Notes: generated from the letters alone by a model not told the origin. Positions 16,672-25,844 are shown, counted from the first letter of the stretch. The stretch is DNA of 64,000 nucleotides from Legionella donaldsonii (GCF_900452385.1 NZ_UGOA01000001.1:62001-126000); one strand, 5' to 3'. Translations and numbers: made by a program.

Positions 16672-17129
16672 GCAAAAAAACATACAAGCGTTTCCATTTG
16701 GCAGCTAACCAACTTGAGACTGCAATCATGTTATTTATAACTGGAGGAGATAAATTTTCTGTTATCACCTTAGCCGGAGCTGCGGATGTTATTTTTTGTG
16801 AGTTAGTTATTCGTAAAGGTGAAAAAACTTTCACGGATTCTTTGAGAGAAAAAAACAACAAAGAAAAAACTAGACAGCAGATAGGTAGGGAGATTAATGA
16901 TACTCTTGGAATCAATGCCTGCAAACATTTAGATCCTGGCGAAGAAGAGTATGTACTTTTAGATATAGAAGAGAGCGCCTTGGGAGCTATTTTAAAAGCG
17001 ATAGTGAATTATGATCAATTAAAGAGAAAAAATCAAAATTTAACTAACCCATTTTTCTATTGGTTACATATGAATGTAGACCCCAAAAAATACAAAGTTG
17101 ATTGTTGGTTAAACGGTATAAAAAAATAA
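16668..17129 (+). CDS. Unknown cargo protein, paralogue B
   Basis: 153 residues, a diverged duplicate of the preceding gene: AANQLETAIMLFITGGDKFSVITLAGAADVI near the start, NDTLGINACKH in the middle, and LLDIEESALGAILKAIVNYDQL later. The N-x-x-K-H spacing is closer to the HEPN-like RNxxKH pattern than in paralogue A, but Ile replaces the Arg. It overlaps paralogue A by four bases, so the two are probably made in fixed ratio and may form a heterodimer. Function is inferred only from arrangement. Confidence 0.65.
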   Translation: MSKKTYKRFHLAANQLETAIMLFITGGDKFSVITLAGAADVIFCELVIRKGEKTFTDSLREKNNKEKTRQQIGREINDTLGINACKHLDPGEEEYVLLDIEESALGAILKAIVNYDQLKRKNQNLTNPFFYWLHMNVDPKKYKVDCWLNGIKK

Positions 17130-17217
17130 TAGTAGATTTTTTAATAGCTTTTTTCTATATAAATTATTTGTCTACTATAATGACAATATGGACTAAATCC
17201 TTTGCAGGAATTAGACA

Positions 17218-17586
17218 ATGAATGCGCAATCGCCCGCTAATACCCTTGAGTCTTATTGCCACCTTAAAAATGATTGGGATGGTGATGGTGCTACAGCCCC
17301 TCAAGAAATTGATATAAAGAATGCATTTCAGTTTTTAAAAATAATCCTAAGCTTAGATATTCAGGAACCTATTGTTGGAATCTCTAGCGATGGGGAAATT
17401 AATTTTGTGTGGAATAAAAAAGAATTCGGGATTTATATCGATGTGGGTTTTATAAATGGCGGTTTTTCATATTACGCTATAGATTCTGATAAAAAAGAAA
17501 AACTTAAAAATGCAGATGCGTATAATCAGGAAGATTTATTATGCCTTATGGAAATTCTTCGACCAAGATTGGAAGCTCATGTATAG
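17218..17586 (+). CDS. Small acidic protein with WDGDGA motif, first gene of a pair
   Basis: 122 residues, acidic. It has a conserved-looking NDWDGDGATAP at about 18-28, an LSLDIQEPIVGISSDGEINFVW segment and a FSYYAI strand. I recall small proteins with W-D-G-x-G-A motifs as members of gene pairs in diverse islands, without known function. The start at 17218 is preceded by a GCAGGAATTAGACA leader, giving GGA about nine bases upstream. The last 46 bases overlap the next gene in another frame, so the pair is tightly coupled. Confidence 0.6.
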   Translation: MNAQSPANTLESYCHLKNDWDGDGATAPQEIDIKNAFQFLKIILSLDIQEPIVGISSDGEINFVWNKKEFGIYIDVGFINGGFSYYAIDSDKKEKLKNADAYNQEDLLCLMEILRPRLEAHV

Positions 17587-17984
17587 ATTCCAATGATGAA
17601 ATTATTAGACATATAATGTGTAAAGATTTCAATAATCAAACGAATACAGTAAAAACTTCCGCCTTTGATACCGCCAAATTATCAACTGAAGGAATCTCCG
17701 TTTCGATAGAAAGACTTTTAAGTCCAACTATTCGCCATCATATAATTCGCGCATTGGAAAAAGGAAATAAATTTACCTACATTTGCGACTATATAAGTGC
17801 GGCTGATGAAATAGTAGGCATTCAGGATGACAACTCTAACCCCGCATTTAATTTAAATTATTCTCCACTTGCTCTTAATGTAGCTCATGCAGATATTAAA
17901 TTTTCTTCATTTATAGCATCCTTAACTAGAGCTGAGCACAAAAAATATCGAAAATTATTAATGGACGTATTCATAATTAAGTAA
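17541..17984 (+). CDS. Partner of the WDGDGA protein, unknown family
   Basis: 147 residues. Segments that look conserved are EIIRHIMCKDFNN, KTSAFDTAKLSTEGISVSIERL and a late SPLALNVAHADIKFSSF, corresponding to the SAF...LSV...NPAHA pattern I recall from small proteins of unknown function. It begins inside the end of the preceding gene. Whether the pair is a toxin-antitoxin or effector-immunity couple cannot be told. After it, 17985-18532 is non-coding. Confidence 0.6.
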   Translation: MPYGNSSTKIGSSCIDSNDEIIRHIMCKDFNNQTNTVKTSAFDTAKLSTEGISVSIERLLSPTIRHHIIRALEKGNKFTYICDYISAADEIVGIQDDNSNPAFNLNYSPLALNVAHADIKFSSFIASLTRAEHKKYRKLLMDVFIIK

Positions 17985-18489
17985 TTACAAGATTTATACT
18001 CTAGAAAGAGTGAATTTCCATCTCTCGATAGAGCCTCTTTTTCTTAAACGACTACTAAAAATCACTGTGGGGAATTTGCGTATTTCGGTACGACACTGTT
18101 ATACATCGTAGGACATTTGTAGTGGTTTCCTGCGATAATAATTATAATAAAATCAATCAGTTATTTTTCAATTGACGGGCTCATAATCCGCTGCTCACAT
18201 TTCCTCCCCTGTAAATGATTTCCTGGGACAATTAGAATAAAGGGGACATTTAAGACCATCATGTGTTTTAGCAATACCAACTGAAAGCTGAACCAGTGGG
18301 ACAAAATACCCAGTTCTACGCTGTTATATGATTTTCTTATGAATTGTTTGACTTCCTCTTTTAATCGGATATATGATTTTCTCGAGTTTTAATTTGCTTT
18401 TAATTTATAAAAGCAATAATGGATAAACTTGAAATGTTACCAGTTTCACAACTGGATCTTTCGAATTAGGAATGGATCTCCGCCTAGGC
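17985..18489. other. Non-coding stretch with weak terminator and GGGACA motifs
   Basis: About 0.5 kb without a supported gene. A short CTCTCGATAGAG hairpin followed by CTCTTTTTCTT (about 18022-18045) may terminate the preceding pair. Three GGGACA motifs lie at 18225, 18243 and 18298. The repeated ATATGATTTTCT (18325-18336 and 18369-18380) is a further short duplication. The stretch leads into the alpA-type gene and may hold its control region and an origin. Confidence 0.4.
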
Positions 18490-18502
18490 CGGCATTATGC
18501 CG
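18490..18502. promoter_or_regulatory. Palindrome before the AlpA-type gene
   Basis: CGGCATTATGCCG is a perfect 6-bp dyad around one base, 31 bp before the alpA-like start. It could be an operator or a small leader hairpin. Confidence 0.35.
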
Positions 18503-18532
18503 ATTTGAAATATCTATTTGCGAGGTAACACT

Positions 18533-18796
18533 ATGTCTTATAAAACTTCCCGTATTGATCTCATCAATGAATTTGAAATCGCACCAGAATCAACACTTTT
18601 TGATCAAAAAACTTTAGCAGCCATCCTAGGCTGCTCAACCCAATTGCTTGAGCGAAATCGCTGGGCCGGACAAGGTGTTCCTTACATCAAAATCGGCCGG
18701 ACAGTACGCTATCGCAAACAGGACATTCTTAATTTTCTCCAACAACAAAAGGTATACCACTCTACGAGTGAGCATAACTCTTTGATTGCCGTATGA
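18533..18796 (+). CDS. AlpA/excisionase-type helix-turn-helix protein
   Basis: 87 residues with a MerR-like winged helix-turn-helix of the AlpA/excisionase group: TLFDQKTLAAILGCSTQLLERNRWAGQGVPYIKIGRTVRYRKQDILNFL in two parts, the second (IGRTVRYRKQDI) being the hallmark wing. Such proteins control integrase or act as directionality factors. The frame opens at 18518, but GAGGT precedes the ATG at 18533, which I choose. It lies 75 bp before the DUF927 gene in the same direction, a standard pair in small integrative elements. Confidence 0.85.
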   Translation: MSYKTSRIDLINEFEIAPESTLFDQKTLAAILGCSTQLLERNRWAGQGVPYIKIGRTVRYRKQDILNFLQQQKVYHSTSEHNSLIAV

Positions 18797-18871
18797 ATTT
18801 GGCTTGATACAGAAAGCTGGAAGGTTTGAGGCCGCATACCTAAACCTTCCTCATCTACTTTGGAGAACTTT

Positions 18872-20620
18872 ATGAATTCAACACAAATATACCATGTCGA
18901 TTTTTCGAAACAAAAGAAGTCATTTCAATATTCCAATGGTTGCTTTCAGCTTACGAGCGATGGCGTCGTTTTTCTTGGTAAAGATAAGGATGGTAATGAA
19001 TTACCACCCTGCTGGATTTGTTCAGCATTAGATGTCGTAGCAAAAACAAGGGATGCTCATAGTGGTGAATGGGGCAGACTTCTATCATGGATTGATGATG
19101 ATGGCGTTAAACATCAATGGGCAATGCCGTTAGCCCTTTTGCAGGGTGATTCGAGTGATGTGAGACGTGAACTTGCAAGATTAGGCTTAACTATTTCTCC
19201 CAATAAATACGCACGAGATTTGTTATCTTCCTATATTCAAGTTTTCCCTGTAGAAGAGCGTGCCCGTTGTGTTGACAAACTGGGTTGGCATGATGAGCTG
19301 TACATTGCAGCAAATGAGGTAATTGGACAATCAACTGAACAAATTGTTTTTCAGAATTCGCAGAGTATAAATCCCACTTGGTCTAAGTGTGGCAGTGTAG
19401 AAGACTGGCGAAATTCCGTTGGACGCTTGGCGGCAGGAAATTCTCGTTTAATTTTTGCCATATCTGCTGCTTTTGCACCTTGCCTTGCAAATATCGTCGG
19501 AGAAGATTCAGGTGGTTTTCATTTAAAAGGCGCGTCATCTTCTGGTAAAAGCACTGCTTTAAAAATGGCTGCCTCTGTTTGGGGTAAACCTGATCACTAC
19601 ATTCGCTTATGGCGGAGCACCGCGAACGGTTTAGAGGGGTTGGCAGCACTTCATAATGATGGGTTGCTTATTCTTGATGAACTAAGTCAAATGGATCCCA
19701 AAGAGGCAGGTGAATGCGCTTATCTTCTGGCAAATGGACAAGGAAAAACTAGAGCCTCTAAATGTGGTTCCGCTAAACCATCTGCGCGCTGGTCATTATT
19801 ATTTCTTTCAGCGGGCGAAGAAACACTTTCTTCATTAATGGCTAGAGCGGGTCAAAAAACGAACGCCGGCCAGGAAATCCGTTTGGCTGACATTGAAGCC
19901 GATGCAGGATCAAACATGGGAATCTTTGAAACTCTGCATGAATTTTCCACCCCTGCTACCTTGGCGCTAAAACTTAAAGAAGCGGCTAATCAAAGCTACG
20001 GTACAGTGGGTGTAGAATGGCTTAGAAATATTGTGCAACAGCGCCAACAATTAGCCTCTATACTGTTGATCCAGATCCAACAGTTTATCGGGAAGGTTAC
20101 ACAACCAAGTTATTCAGGACAAATTCAAAGAGTAGCCAGACGTTTCGCGCTTGTTGCCGTTGCAGGAGAACTGGCTAGCCATTACGGATTAACAGGTTGG
20201 GAAAAAGGTGCTTCTTATAAAGCAGCAAAAAAATGCTTCTATGATTGGCTCAATGAGTTTGGCAGCAATGGTAATCGTGAAGATCGGGCAATATTTTCGC
20301 ACGTCAGAGCTTTCTTCGAATCTTACGGAGCTAGCCGTTTTGATAGTGCTCGTGAACCTAACAATGAACGGATTCAACATCGAGCGGGATTTTATAAAAC
20401 CGATGAGCAAGGTTTCCGAGTCTATATGGTGTTATCGGAAGTGTATCGAAAAGAAATTTGTCAAGGATTTGATCCCAAGTTAGTTACTAAAGTATTACTC
20501 GATGCAGGATGGATAATACCCGGAAATGATGGGAAATCATCCCAAAAGCCAAGAATTAAAGGGGTTGGTATTCCGCGATGTTATGTATTCACTGAACGTT
20601 TATGGTCGGATGAATATTAA
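18872..20620 (+). CDS. DUF927 domain ATPase, probable element replication protein
   Basis: 582 residues. The DUF927 region has an intact Walker A (GASSSGKST) and Walker B (LLILDEL), with FHLKGASSSGKSTALKMAAS and HNDGLLILDELSQMDP, followed by the sensor-type LLFLSAGEETL. DUF927 proteins resemble hexameric DNA helicases of phage and satellite replication and often carry or accompany primases; no primase motif is obvious in the N-terminal 200 residues. GGAGA lies six bases before the ATG at 18872. It probably supports replication of the excised island, perhaps from the GGGACA clusters. A hairpin follows at 20641-20671. Confidence 0.85.
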   Translation: MNSTQIYHVDFSKQKKSFQYSNGCFQLTSDGVVFLGKDKDGNELPPCWICSALDVVAKTRDAHSGEWGRLLSWIDDDGVKHQWAMPLALLQGDSSDVRRELARLGLTISPNKYARDLLSSYIQVFPVEERARCVDKLGWHDELYIAANEVIGQSTEQIVFQNSQSINPTWSKCGSVEDWRNSVGRLAAGNSRLIFAISAAFAPCLANIVGEDSGGFHLKGASSSGKSTALKMAASVWGKPDHYIRLWRSTANGLEGLAALHNDGLLILDELSQMDPKEAGECAYLLANGQGKTRASKCGSAKPSARWSLLFLSAGEETLSSLMARAGQKTNAGQEIRLADIEADAGSNMGIFETLHEFSTPATLALKLKEAANQSYGTVGVEWLRNIVQQRQQLASILLIQIQQFIGKVTQPSYSGQIQRVARRFALVAVAGELASHYGLTGWEKGASYKAAKKCFYDWLNEFGSNGNREDRAIFSHVRAFFESYGASRFDSAREPNNERIQHRAGFYKTDEQGFRVYMVLSEVYRKEICQGFDPKLVTKVLLDAGWIIPGNDGKSSQKPRIKGVGIPRCYVFTERLWSDEY

Positions 20621-20640
20621 ATTTTTATCTTTGTCCCGTT

Positions 20641-20671
20641 AGTCCCATAATAGCTATTTAGTTATGGGACT
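20641..20671 (+). terminator. Hairpin after the DUF927 gene
   Basis: AGTCCCATAA (20641-20650) and TTATGGGACT (20662-20671) are perfect complements with an 11-base loop, 20 bp after the stop. There is no long T-run, so termination is plausible but unproven. It also includes GGGAC-type sequence and could belong to the repeat set of the island. Confidence 0.5.
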
Positions 20672-20874
20672 CTAATTTCCAATAATTACCAGGTTGTCCC
20701 AGCTATCCCCTTTGACCCACCGAATTCTATGATTAATCAGCGTACCGAAAGAAACTCATTCAATAGCATGCTTATGGATTTAAAAATTTCGAAAATTATA
20801 GGGCGGGGTTAAAGTTCTATGTTCTTAATTTAGTGTCCCTGGATTTAGAGAAGACCCAATTTTATTGGTATACA

Positions 20875-20896
20875 TTCGACACATATTCGACACGTT
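20875..20896 (+). repeat. Subterminal 22-bp repeat, right copy
   Basis: Identical to 10234-10255 and in the same orientation, 39 bp inside the right att repeat. Together with the left copy it marks both island ends and is a candidate integrase arm-type site. The non-coding stretch 20672-20935 otherwise holds only inverted GGGACA motifs (20695, 20834). Confidence 0.6.
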
Positions 20897-20935
20897 AGAT
20901 TTGAGATTTTGATGATTTTGCTTAGAAGCCTTGTG

Positions 20936-20986
20936 GGATTTGGCTCCCCGGGACGGGCTCGAACCGCCGACCTAATGATTAACAGT
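20936..20986 (+). repeat. Right attachment-site repeat within tRNA-Asn
   Basis: 51 bases identical to the left repeat. 46 of them are the 3' part of the intact tRNA-Asn and five lie beyond its CCA end. Recombination between the repeats would restore a single tRNA-Asn and release the island. Confidence 0.9.
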
Positions 20987-21016
20987 CATCCGCTCTACCG
21001 ACTGAGCTACCGGGGA
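20941..21016 (-). tRNA. tRNA-Asn (GTT)
   Basis: Read on the reverse strand, 76 bases fold as a complete cloverleaf: acceptor TCCCCGG/CCGGGGA, discriminator G with encoded CCA, D arm with AGCTCAGTCGGTAGAGC, anticodon loop CTGTTAA (anticodon GTT), and T arm with GGTTCGAGCC. It is the integration site of the adjacent island, whose insertion leaves this copy whole. Confidence 0.95.
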
Positions 21017-21119
21017 ATGAGGCGGAATCTTAAATCGATTCCGCTGGTGGGTCAAGGGGGTTTGCGACAATTTTTTACTTTTTGCCTTTTAAGCTAATCC
21101 CCTGGGAGTTACATTTGTT

Positions 21120-22298
21120 TTAACGACAGAAACGCTGTAGGCGATCCATTGCGTCACGCAGGATATCCATGCTGGTAGCAAAGGAAAGACGGATGCAACC
21201 TTCATTACCAAAGGCGGAGCCTGGAACCAGGGCTACACCAACTTCCTGTAATAATTTTTCAGCAAATTCAACATCATTTTGATAACCACGTTTTTCGATA
21301 ATTGCCTGGACGTTGGGGAAACTGTAAAAGGTTCCATCAGCGGGAATCACTTCTATCCCAGGAATATCAGATAAACGGCTGACGATGTAATCGTGGCGTT
21401 GACGGAACGCTTCAACCATTTTTTTCACTTCTTCATCGCCGCCGTTTAACGCCGCTACTGACGCTTTCTGGGCAATAGAGCAGGGATTAGATGTTGATTG
21501 GGATTGTACCGTAGCCATGGCCCCTATTAAGGGTGCTGGGCCGCCAGCATAACCAATTCGCCAACCGGTCATCGCATAGGCCTTAGAAACACCATTTAAG
21601 ACAATAGTCCGCTCATATAATTCCGGGCAGGCATTTAAAATATTGGCAAAAGGTTGAGTCCAAATGATGTGTTCATACATGTCGTCAGTGGCAATGAACA
21701 CGTTCGGATGTTTTTTTAATACGTCACCCAAAGCCTTCAATTCAGCGAGGCTATAAGCTACACCGGAGGGATTCGAGGGGCTGTTTAAGAAAACTAATTT
21801 GGTTTTTGGTGTAATCGCTGCTTCGAGCTGCGCTGCAGTAATTTTAAAGCGAGCAGCGGGCGTTGAAGGAATAAACACGGGCACACCGCCAGCTAATAGC
21901 GCGATATCAGGATAAGACACCCAGTAAGGTGCTGGAATGATGACTTCATCACCTTCGTTAATCAGGGCCTGGCATAAATTGTAAACACTTTGTTTGCCCC
22001 CGACAGAAACGAGAATCTGATTTAACTCATAATCTAAATTATTATCGCGTTTGAATTTGTCTTTAATCGCTTGCTTTAGTTCAGCAATACCCTCAACCGC
22101 CGTGTATTTGGTAAAACCGGCCTTAATTGCAGCGATCGCCGCATCTTTAATATGTTGTGGAGTGTCAAAGTCGGGCTCACCCGTACCCAACCCAATAATA
22201 TCCAAACCTGCTGCTCGCATCTTAGCGGCTTTTGCTGCTACCGCCAGGGTAGGAGACGGTTTTACCTGTTGTATGCGATCTGACAGTACAATATTCAC
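21120..22298 (-). CDS. aspC: Aspartate aminotransferase (class I, Ib-type)
   Basis: Pyridoxal-phosphate enzyme of 392 residues interconverting aspartate/2-oxoglutarate and oxaloacetate/glutamate in the cytoplasm. Fold-type I signposts: [15 protein letters not shown] near the N-terminus, [22 protein letters not shown], and the PLP lysine K239 in [16 protein letters not shown]. The Thermus-like Ib subgroup fits length and the GxPDFDTP start; prephenate or other acceptors cannot be excluded. The start is GTG at 22298 with AGGAG seven bases before it. It is divergent from uvrB; the 86-bp gap holds both promoters. Confidence 0.9.
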   Translation of the reverse strand: MNIVLSDRIQQVKPSPTLAVAAKAAKMRAAGLDIIGLGTGEPDFDTPQHIKDAAIAAIKAGFTKYTAVEGIAELKQAIKDKFKRDNNLDYELNQILVSVGGKQSVYNLCQALINEGDEVIIPAPYWVSYPDIALLAGGVPVFIPSTPAARFKITAAQLEAAITPKTKLVFLNSPSNPSGVAYSLAELKALGDVLKKHPNVFIATDDMYEHIIWTQPFANILNACPELYERTIVLNGVSKAYAMTGWRIGYAGGPAPLIGAMATVQSQSTSNPCSIAQKASVAALNGGDEEVKKMVEAFRQRHDYIVSRLSDIPGIEVIPADGTFYSFPNVQAIIEKRGYQNDVEFAEKLLQEVGVALVPGSAFGNEGCIRLSFATSMDILRDAMDRLQRFCR

Positions 22299-22384
22299 GT
22301 TTAAACTCCTGTGCTTTGTTGCTGATCAACTGGTTTTGTTTTAAAAACTGTCACAACACCTTATTGATCGGTTATAGTTACACT

Positions 22385-24376
22385 ATGAAAAATACATTCA
22401 AAGTTTACTCAAATTATCAGCCTGCCGGTGATCAACCTGCTGCCATAGCATCCCTGATTGACGGCCTGGAATCTGGTTTAGCCCGCCAAATTCTACTAGG
22501 CGTCACCGGATCAGGTAAAACCTACACCATTGCACATGTTATCCAGGCGATGAAAAGGCCAACTCTTATTATGGCGCCGAATAAAACCTTGGCAGCCCAG
22601 CTTTATGGCGAATTCAAAACCTTTTTCCCTGATAATGCAGTGGAATACTTTGTGTCTTACTATGATTATTATCAGCCAGAGGCTTATGTCCCAGCTTCTG
22701 ACACGTTCATAGAAAAAGACGCATCCATTAATGAACATATCGAACAGATGCGCTTGTCAGCCACCAAAGCGCTAATCGAACGCAAAGATGCCATTATTGT
22801 CGCGACGGTTTCTGCCATTTACGGTTTAGGTGATCCCGATTCTTACCTGCGTATGTTATTACATCTCTCTAGAGGAGAACAATGCGAACAACGCAAGATT
22901 TTAAAACGATTGGCTGAAATGCAATATGTTCGCAGTCAGGTTTCGCTGGAACGAGGGCAATTTCGGGTTCATGGGGATGTCATTGATATCTTTCCTGCCG
23001 ATTCTGAAAAAGAGGCTATTCGTATCGAGCTCTTTGATGAAGAGGTGGAAAACATTTCCCGCTTTGATCCACTGACTGGTGAAGTGTTGCAGCGTTTACC
23101 ACGAGTCAGTATTTTCCCTAAAACCCATTATGTCACGCCGCGTGAGCGAATTTTGGAAACGATTGATTTGGTCAAAGAAGAGTTACAGGAACGTCTTGCC
23201 GAATTCACAAGCCAAGATAAATTACTGGAAGCACAACGTTTGCAACAGCGCACTGCATTTGATATTGAGATGATGTTGGAATTAGGTTATTGCTCGGGGA
23301 TTGAAAATTATTCCCGCTATTTATCAGGTCGTAAGACTGGCGAACCACCACCCACCTTGTTTGATTATTTGCCACCGGAAGCGTTACTTGTCATTGACGA
23401 ATCGCATGTGACAGTCCCTCAGATTGGCGGCATGTATCGAGGAGACAGGGCGCGTAAGGAAACCCTGGTTGCCTATGGTTTTCGCTTGCCTTCCGCCCTG
23501 GACAATCGTCCCCTGCGTTTTGAGGAATTCGAGCAGCGCTCGCCGCAAACGATCTATGTCTCGGCGACACCCGGGCCTTTCGAGCGTGATCATTCTGACA
23601 ACATTGCTGAACAAGTCGTACGCCCTACCGGCTTGGTGGATCCGGAGGTTATTATCCGGCCAGTTAAAAATCAGGTTGATGATTTACTTTCTGAAATTCG
23701 CCAGGTTGTCGCCCAAGGGGAGCGTATTTTAGTAACGACACTAACCAAACGTATGGCAGAAGATTTAACCGATTATTTGCGTGAACATGGGGTAAAGGTC
23801 CGTTATTTACATGCCGATATTGATACCGTGGAGCGAATGGAGATTATTCGTGATCTCCGTTTGGGAGAGTTTGATGTGCTGGTGGGGATCAACCTTTTAC
23901 GCGAAGGCCTGGATATGCCAGAAGTTGCTTTGGTTGCCATTCTTGATGCGGATAAAGAGGGTTTTTTGCGCTCTGATCGCTCCTTGATTCAAACCATCGG
24001 TCGAGCTGCCCGAAATATCAATGGCCGCGCTATTTTATATGCTGAGCAGATAACAGGTTCCATGCAACGTGCTATTGATGAAACGGAGCGGCGGCGTAGT
24101 AAACAGGAAGAATTTAACCTGAAACATGGTATTACTCCCAAAACAATCCGCAAATCTATCACGGATATCATGGAAGGAGCCTATAGCAGTCGACGTAAAA
24201 TGGAGGTCGCTGAGCGGCAGGCGCCTTATTTGTTAATGACGCCAGAACAATTAGCAAAACAAATAAAAATTCTGGAAAAACAAATGCATAATCACGCCAA
24301 AAATATGGAGTTTGAACAGGCTGCGAAAGTGCGTGATGAGTTGTTACTCCTCAAGGAACAGCTGAAGGCCGGGTAA
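22385..24376 (+). CDS. uvrB: Excinuclease ABC subunit B
   Basis: 663-residue damage-verification subunit of nucleotide excision repair, acting with UvrA and UvrC. Walker A GVTGSGKT is at 39-46. The damage-binding beta-hairpin region with [12 protein letters not shown], the DESHV Walker B, helicase motifs to GRAARN, and the C-terminal UvrB/UvrC-interacting UVR motif ([23 protein letters not shown]) are all present. The frame opens at 22316, but [21 protein letters not shown] at 22385 is the conserved UvrB start and gives the usual length. It is divergent from the aspartate aminotransferase. Confidence 0.97.
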   Translation: MKNTFKVYSNYQPAGDQPAAIASLIDGLESGLARQILLGVTGSGKTYTIAHVIQAMKRPTLIMAPNKTLAAQLYGEFKTFFPDNAVEYFVSYYDYYQPEAYVPASDTFIEKDASINEHIEQMRLSATKALIERKDAIIVATVSAIYGLGDPDSYLRMLLHLSRGEQCEQRKILKRLAEMQYVRSQVSLERGQFRVHGDVIDIFPADSEKEAIRIELFDEEVENISRFDPLTGEVLQRLPRVSIFPKTHYVTPRERILETIDLVKEELQERLAEFTSQDKLLEAQRLQQRTAFDIEMMLELGYCSGIENYSRYLSGRKTGEPPPTLFDYLPPEALLVIDESHVTVPQIGGMYRGDRARKETLVAYGFRLPSALDNRPLRFEEFEQRSPQTIYVSATPGPFERDHSDNIAEQVVRPTGLVDPEVIIRPVKNQVDDLLSEIRQVVAQGERILVTTLTKRMAEDLTDYLREHGVKVRYLHADIDTVERMEIIRDLRLGEFDVLVGINLLREGLDMPEVALVAILDADKEGFLRSDRSLIQTIGRAARNINGRAILYAEQITGSMQRAIDETERRRSKQEEFNLKHGITPKTIRKSITDIMEGAYSSRRKMEVAERQAPYLLMTPEQLAKQIKILEKQMHNHAKNMEFEQAAKVRDELLLLKEQLKAG

Positions 24377-24404
24377 ATAGTAACTCCCAAGGGCAAAATT
24401 TGAA

Positions 24405-24426
24405 CTTAAGCACGTGGCGTGCTAAG
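24405..24426. promoter_or_regulatory. Near-palindrome before the 447-aa gene
   Basis: CTTAAGCACG and CGTGCTAAG form an almost perfect dyad around two bases, 72 bp before the next start. It could be a regulator-binding site for that gene, or a weak structure ending the uvrB transcript. Confidence 0.35.
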
Positions 24427-24497
24427 GTAATAGGCCTTGCTTTATCTTTACGACGTTCTGCAGTAGCTAAGAAGTTCATTATTCAGGGAGTGAAAAA

Positions 24498-25841
24498 ATG
24501 AATATTGGTGAATTTAAACAGGCGGTGCGTGAATTAAGACAAGCATTAAAACAAGAGGGAGTAGCATCCGTTACTCAGCTTGACGCACCGTCAGAGGCCT
24601 TTAAAGAGGAAAACGCATTAGGCGCGTTTTTCGAGGGAAATGGTGAGGGTGAGGAAGTCTTTTCTTTAGTGCTCCAACTGGGTGCTCTGTTACAGGATTT
24701 AAGTGATGAAAGCCCGGTTTACCCTGAACTCGTGGTCGAGGTTCGTCTGATTTTGGACCAGTATTGGGCCTGGGTAGCAAAAAATATCCCACGTGAGAAC
24801 TGGCAAAAAGGGAAGGAGGTCAGTCCCTGGCTGTACTTGCAAAAACAGTTAAGCCGTGCAGGGCTATTAGAAAGTGATTGTCATCACCCTATTCTTTTCC
24901 GTGTATTAGCTAGACAATACCTTTCTTTAGGTCAGAGCCAGTTAGAATTAGATAAACTGCTGTTTATGCTTACCCGTTCTGGCCGACTGATCAGTTATGT
25001 AGAAAAAGGGGAGATCCCCGGTTATCCGATGGTTCAATTAAACGCATCTATTGCCAAAATAGAACGTCACCAGCTTGGGCATGAAATAGGGAAGCTCAAA
25101 GCAAAAACAACAATACTGGTCACTCTTTTTTATTTGCTTCACCGTTGTTGTACTGTTGAGCAATTAGCCCTCATACCCCAGTTAATTTATTACCGCTTGC
25201 ATACTACTGACGAAGAAAGAAACTCCGAGCTGGCGATCTTTACCAGCTTATGCAGTGATATTCCGGTTTGGCAGGCTTTTTTTGCGCGGAACCATTACTA
25301 TGTGGATGCCAAGGTATTTAAGGAAGAAGCGTGTTTAAAAGAGATTGCTTCGTTAATACCCACGGCACGCATGGCGCTCCTTCACGCAGTTGATAATACA
25401 CGTTGGATATACTCGTTTATTTATCAATCCAGGCAATTACAACTTCTTGATGAGAATCAGTTGCTTGCACATACTATCGAGTTGTTCCGCAAAGAGTTTG
25501 CCACCTTGCAAGATCGCTCTTACTCGGCTGCACTTGATTTTGCGGCAGAAACGAGACGGCAAATAAACTGCCTAACGGAAAGAGAAGCGAATCTGGTGCA
25601 TGATGCTTTATATACTTTTTGTCTGTACGTGTATGAAGAGGAGAGGCCCAAGGATAAATTTGCCAATCCATTTGCCCCTTCCGGGAAGACTAAATGTAAT
25701 GCTGCTGAGAAAAAACGTAAAGATTTAGCCGGGTTTCCGATTAAATATGGTTTTTTTGAGGTTATTGCCTTAAAGCAGGGGCGTTTAGGTGCATTGGTTA
25801 ATATGTTCGAGGGCGACGGCTCAGGCCATAAACTGGTATAA
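24498..25841 (+). CDS. Unknown 447-aa protein
   Basis: Soluble, helical, leucine-rich protein without signal peptide or membrane segments. It begins MNIGEFKQAVRELRQALKQEG and has an acidic stretch near residues 40-52. AGGGAGTG lies just upstream of the ATG. I do not recognise a family; the middle part (LFMLTRSGRLISYVEKGEIPGYP) has no catalytic signature I can name. The stop lies three bases before the 3' end of the convergent 6S RNA. Its near-palindromic upstream dyad suggests dedicated regulation. Either a conserved housekeeping protein of this genus or an effector is possible. Confidence 0.6.
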   Translation: MNIGEFKQAVRELRQALKQEGVASVTQLDAPSEAFKEENALGAFFEGNGEGEEVFSLVLQLGALLQDLSDESPVYPELVVEVRLILDQYWAWVAKNIPRENWQKGKEVSPWLYLQKQLSRAGLLESDCHHPILFRVLARQYLSLGQSQLELDKLLFMLTRSGRLISYVEKGEIPGYPMVQLNASIAKIERHQLGHEIGKLKAKTTILVTLFYLLHRCCTVEQLALIPQLIYYRLHTTDEERNSELAIFTSLCSDIPVWQAFFARNHYYVDAKVFKEEACLKEIASLIPTARMALLHAVDNTRWIYSFIYQSRQLQLLDENQLLAHTIELFRKEFATLQDRSYSAALDFAAETRRQINCLTEREANLVHDALYTFCLYVYEEERPKDKFANPFAPSGKTKCNAAEKKRKDLAGFPIKYGFFEVIALKQGRLGALVNMFEGDGSGHKLV

Positions 25842-25844
25842 GAT

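Larger units (their letters stand above)
10062..20986. mobile_element. tRNA-Asn integrated genomic island (IME-like, 10.9 kb)
   Basis: A perfect 51-bp direct repeat (10062-10112 and 20936-20986) comprises the 3' 46 bases of tRNA-Asn plus five flanking bases. The intact tRNA stands at the right end and only the fragment at the left. A tyrosine integrase begins 159 bp inside the left repeat. The interior holds an AlpA-type regulator, a DUF927 helicase-like protein and cargo (AbiE system, LuxR-type regulator, small unknown genes), and no transfer genes. A second repeat, 22 bp long, occurs inside both ends (10234-10255, 20875-20896). Layout is that of an integrative or mobilisable element or satellite-like island. 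Unusually, the integrase is at the end far from the intact tRNA. Confidence 0.9.

Noticed and set aside
20909-21097. 62-codon forward frame across tRNA-Asn
   Set aside because: It is the antisense reading of the tRNA and att repeat.
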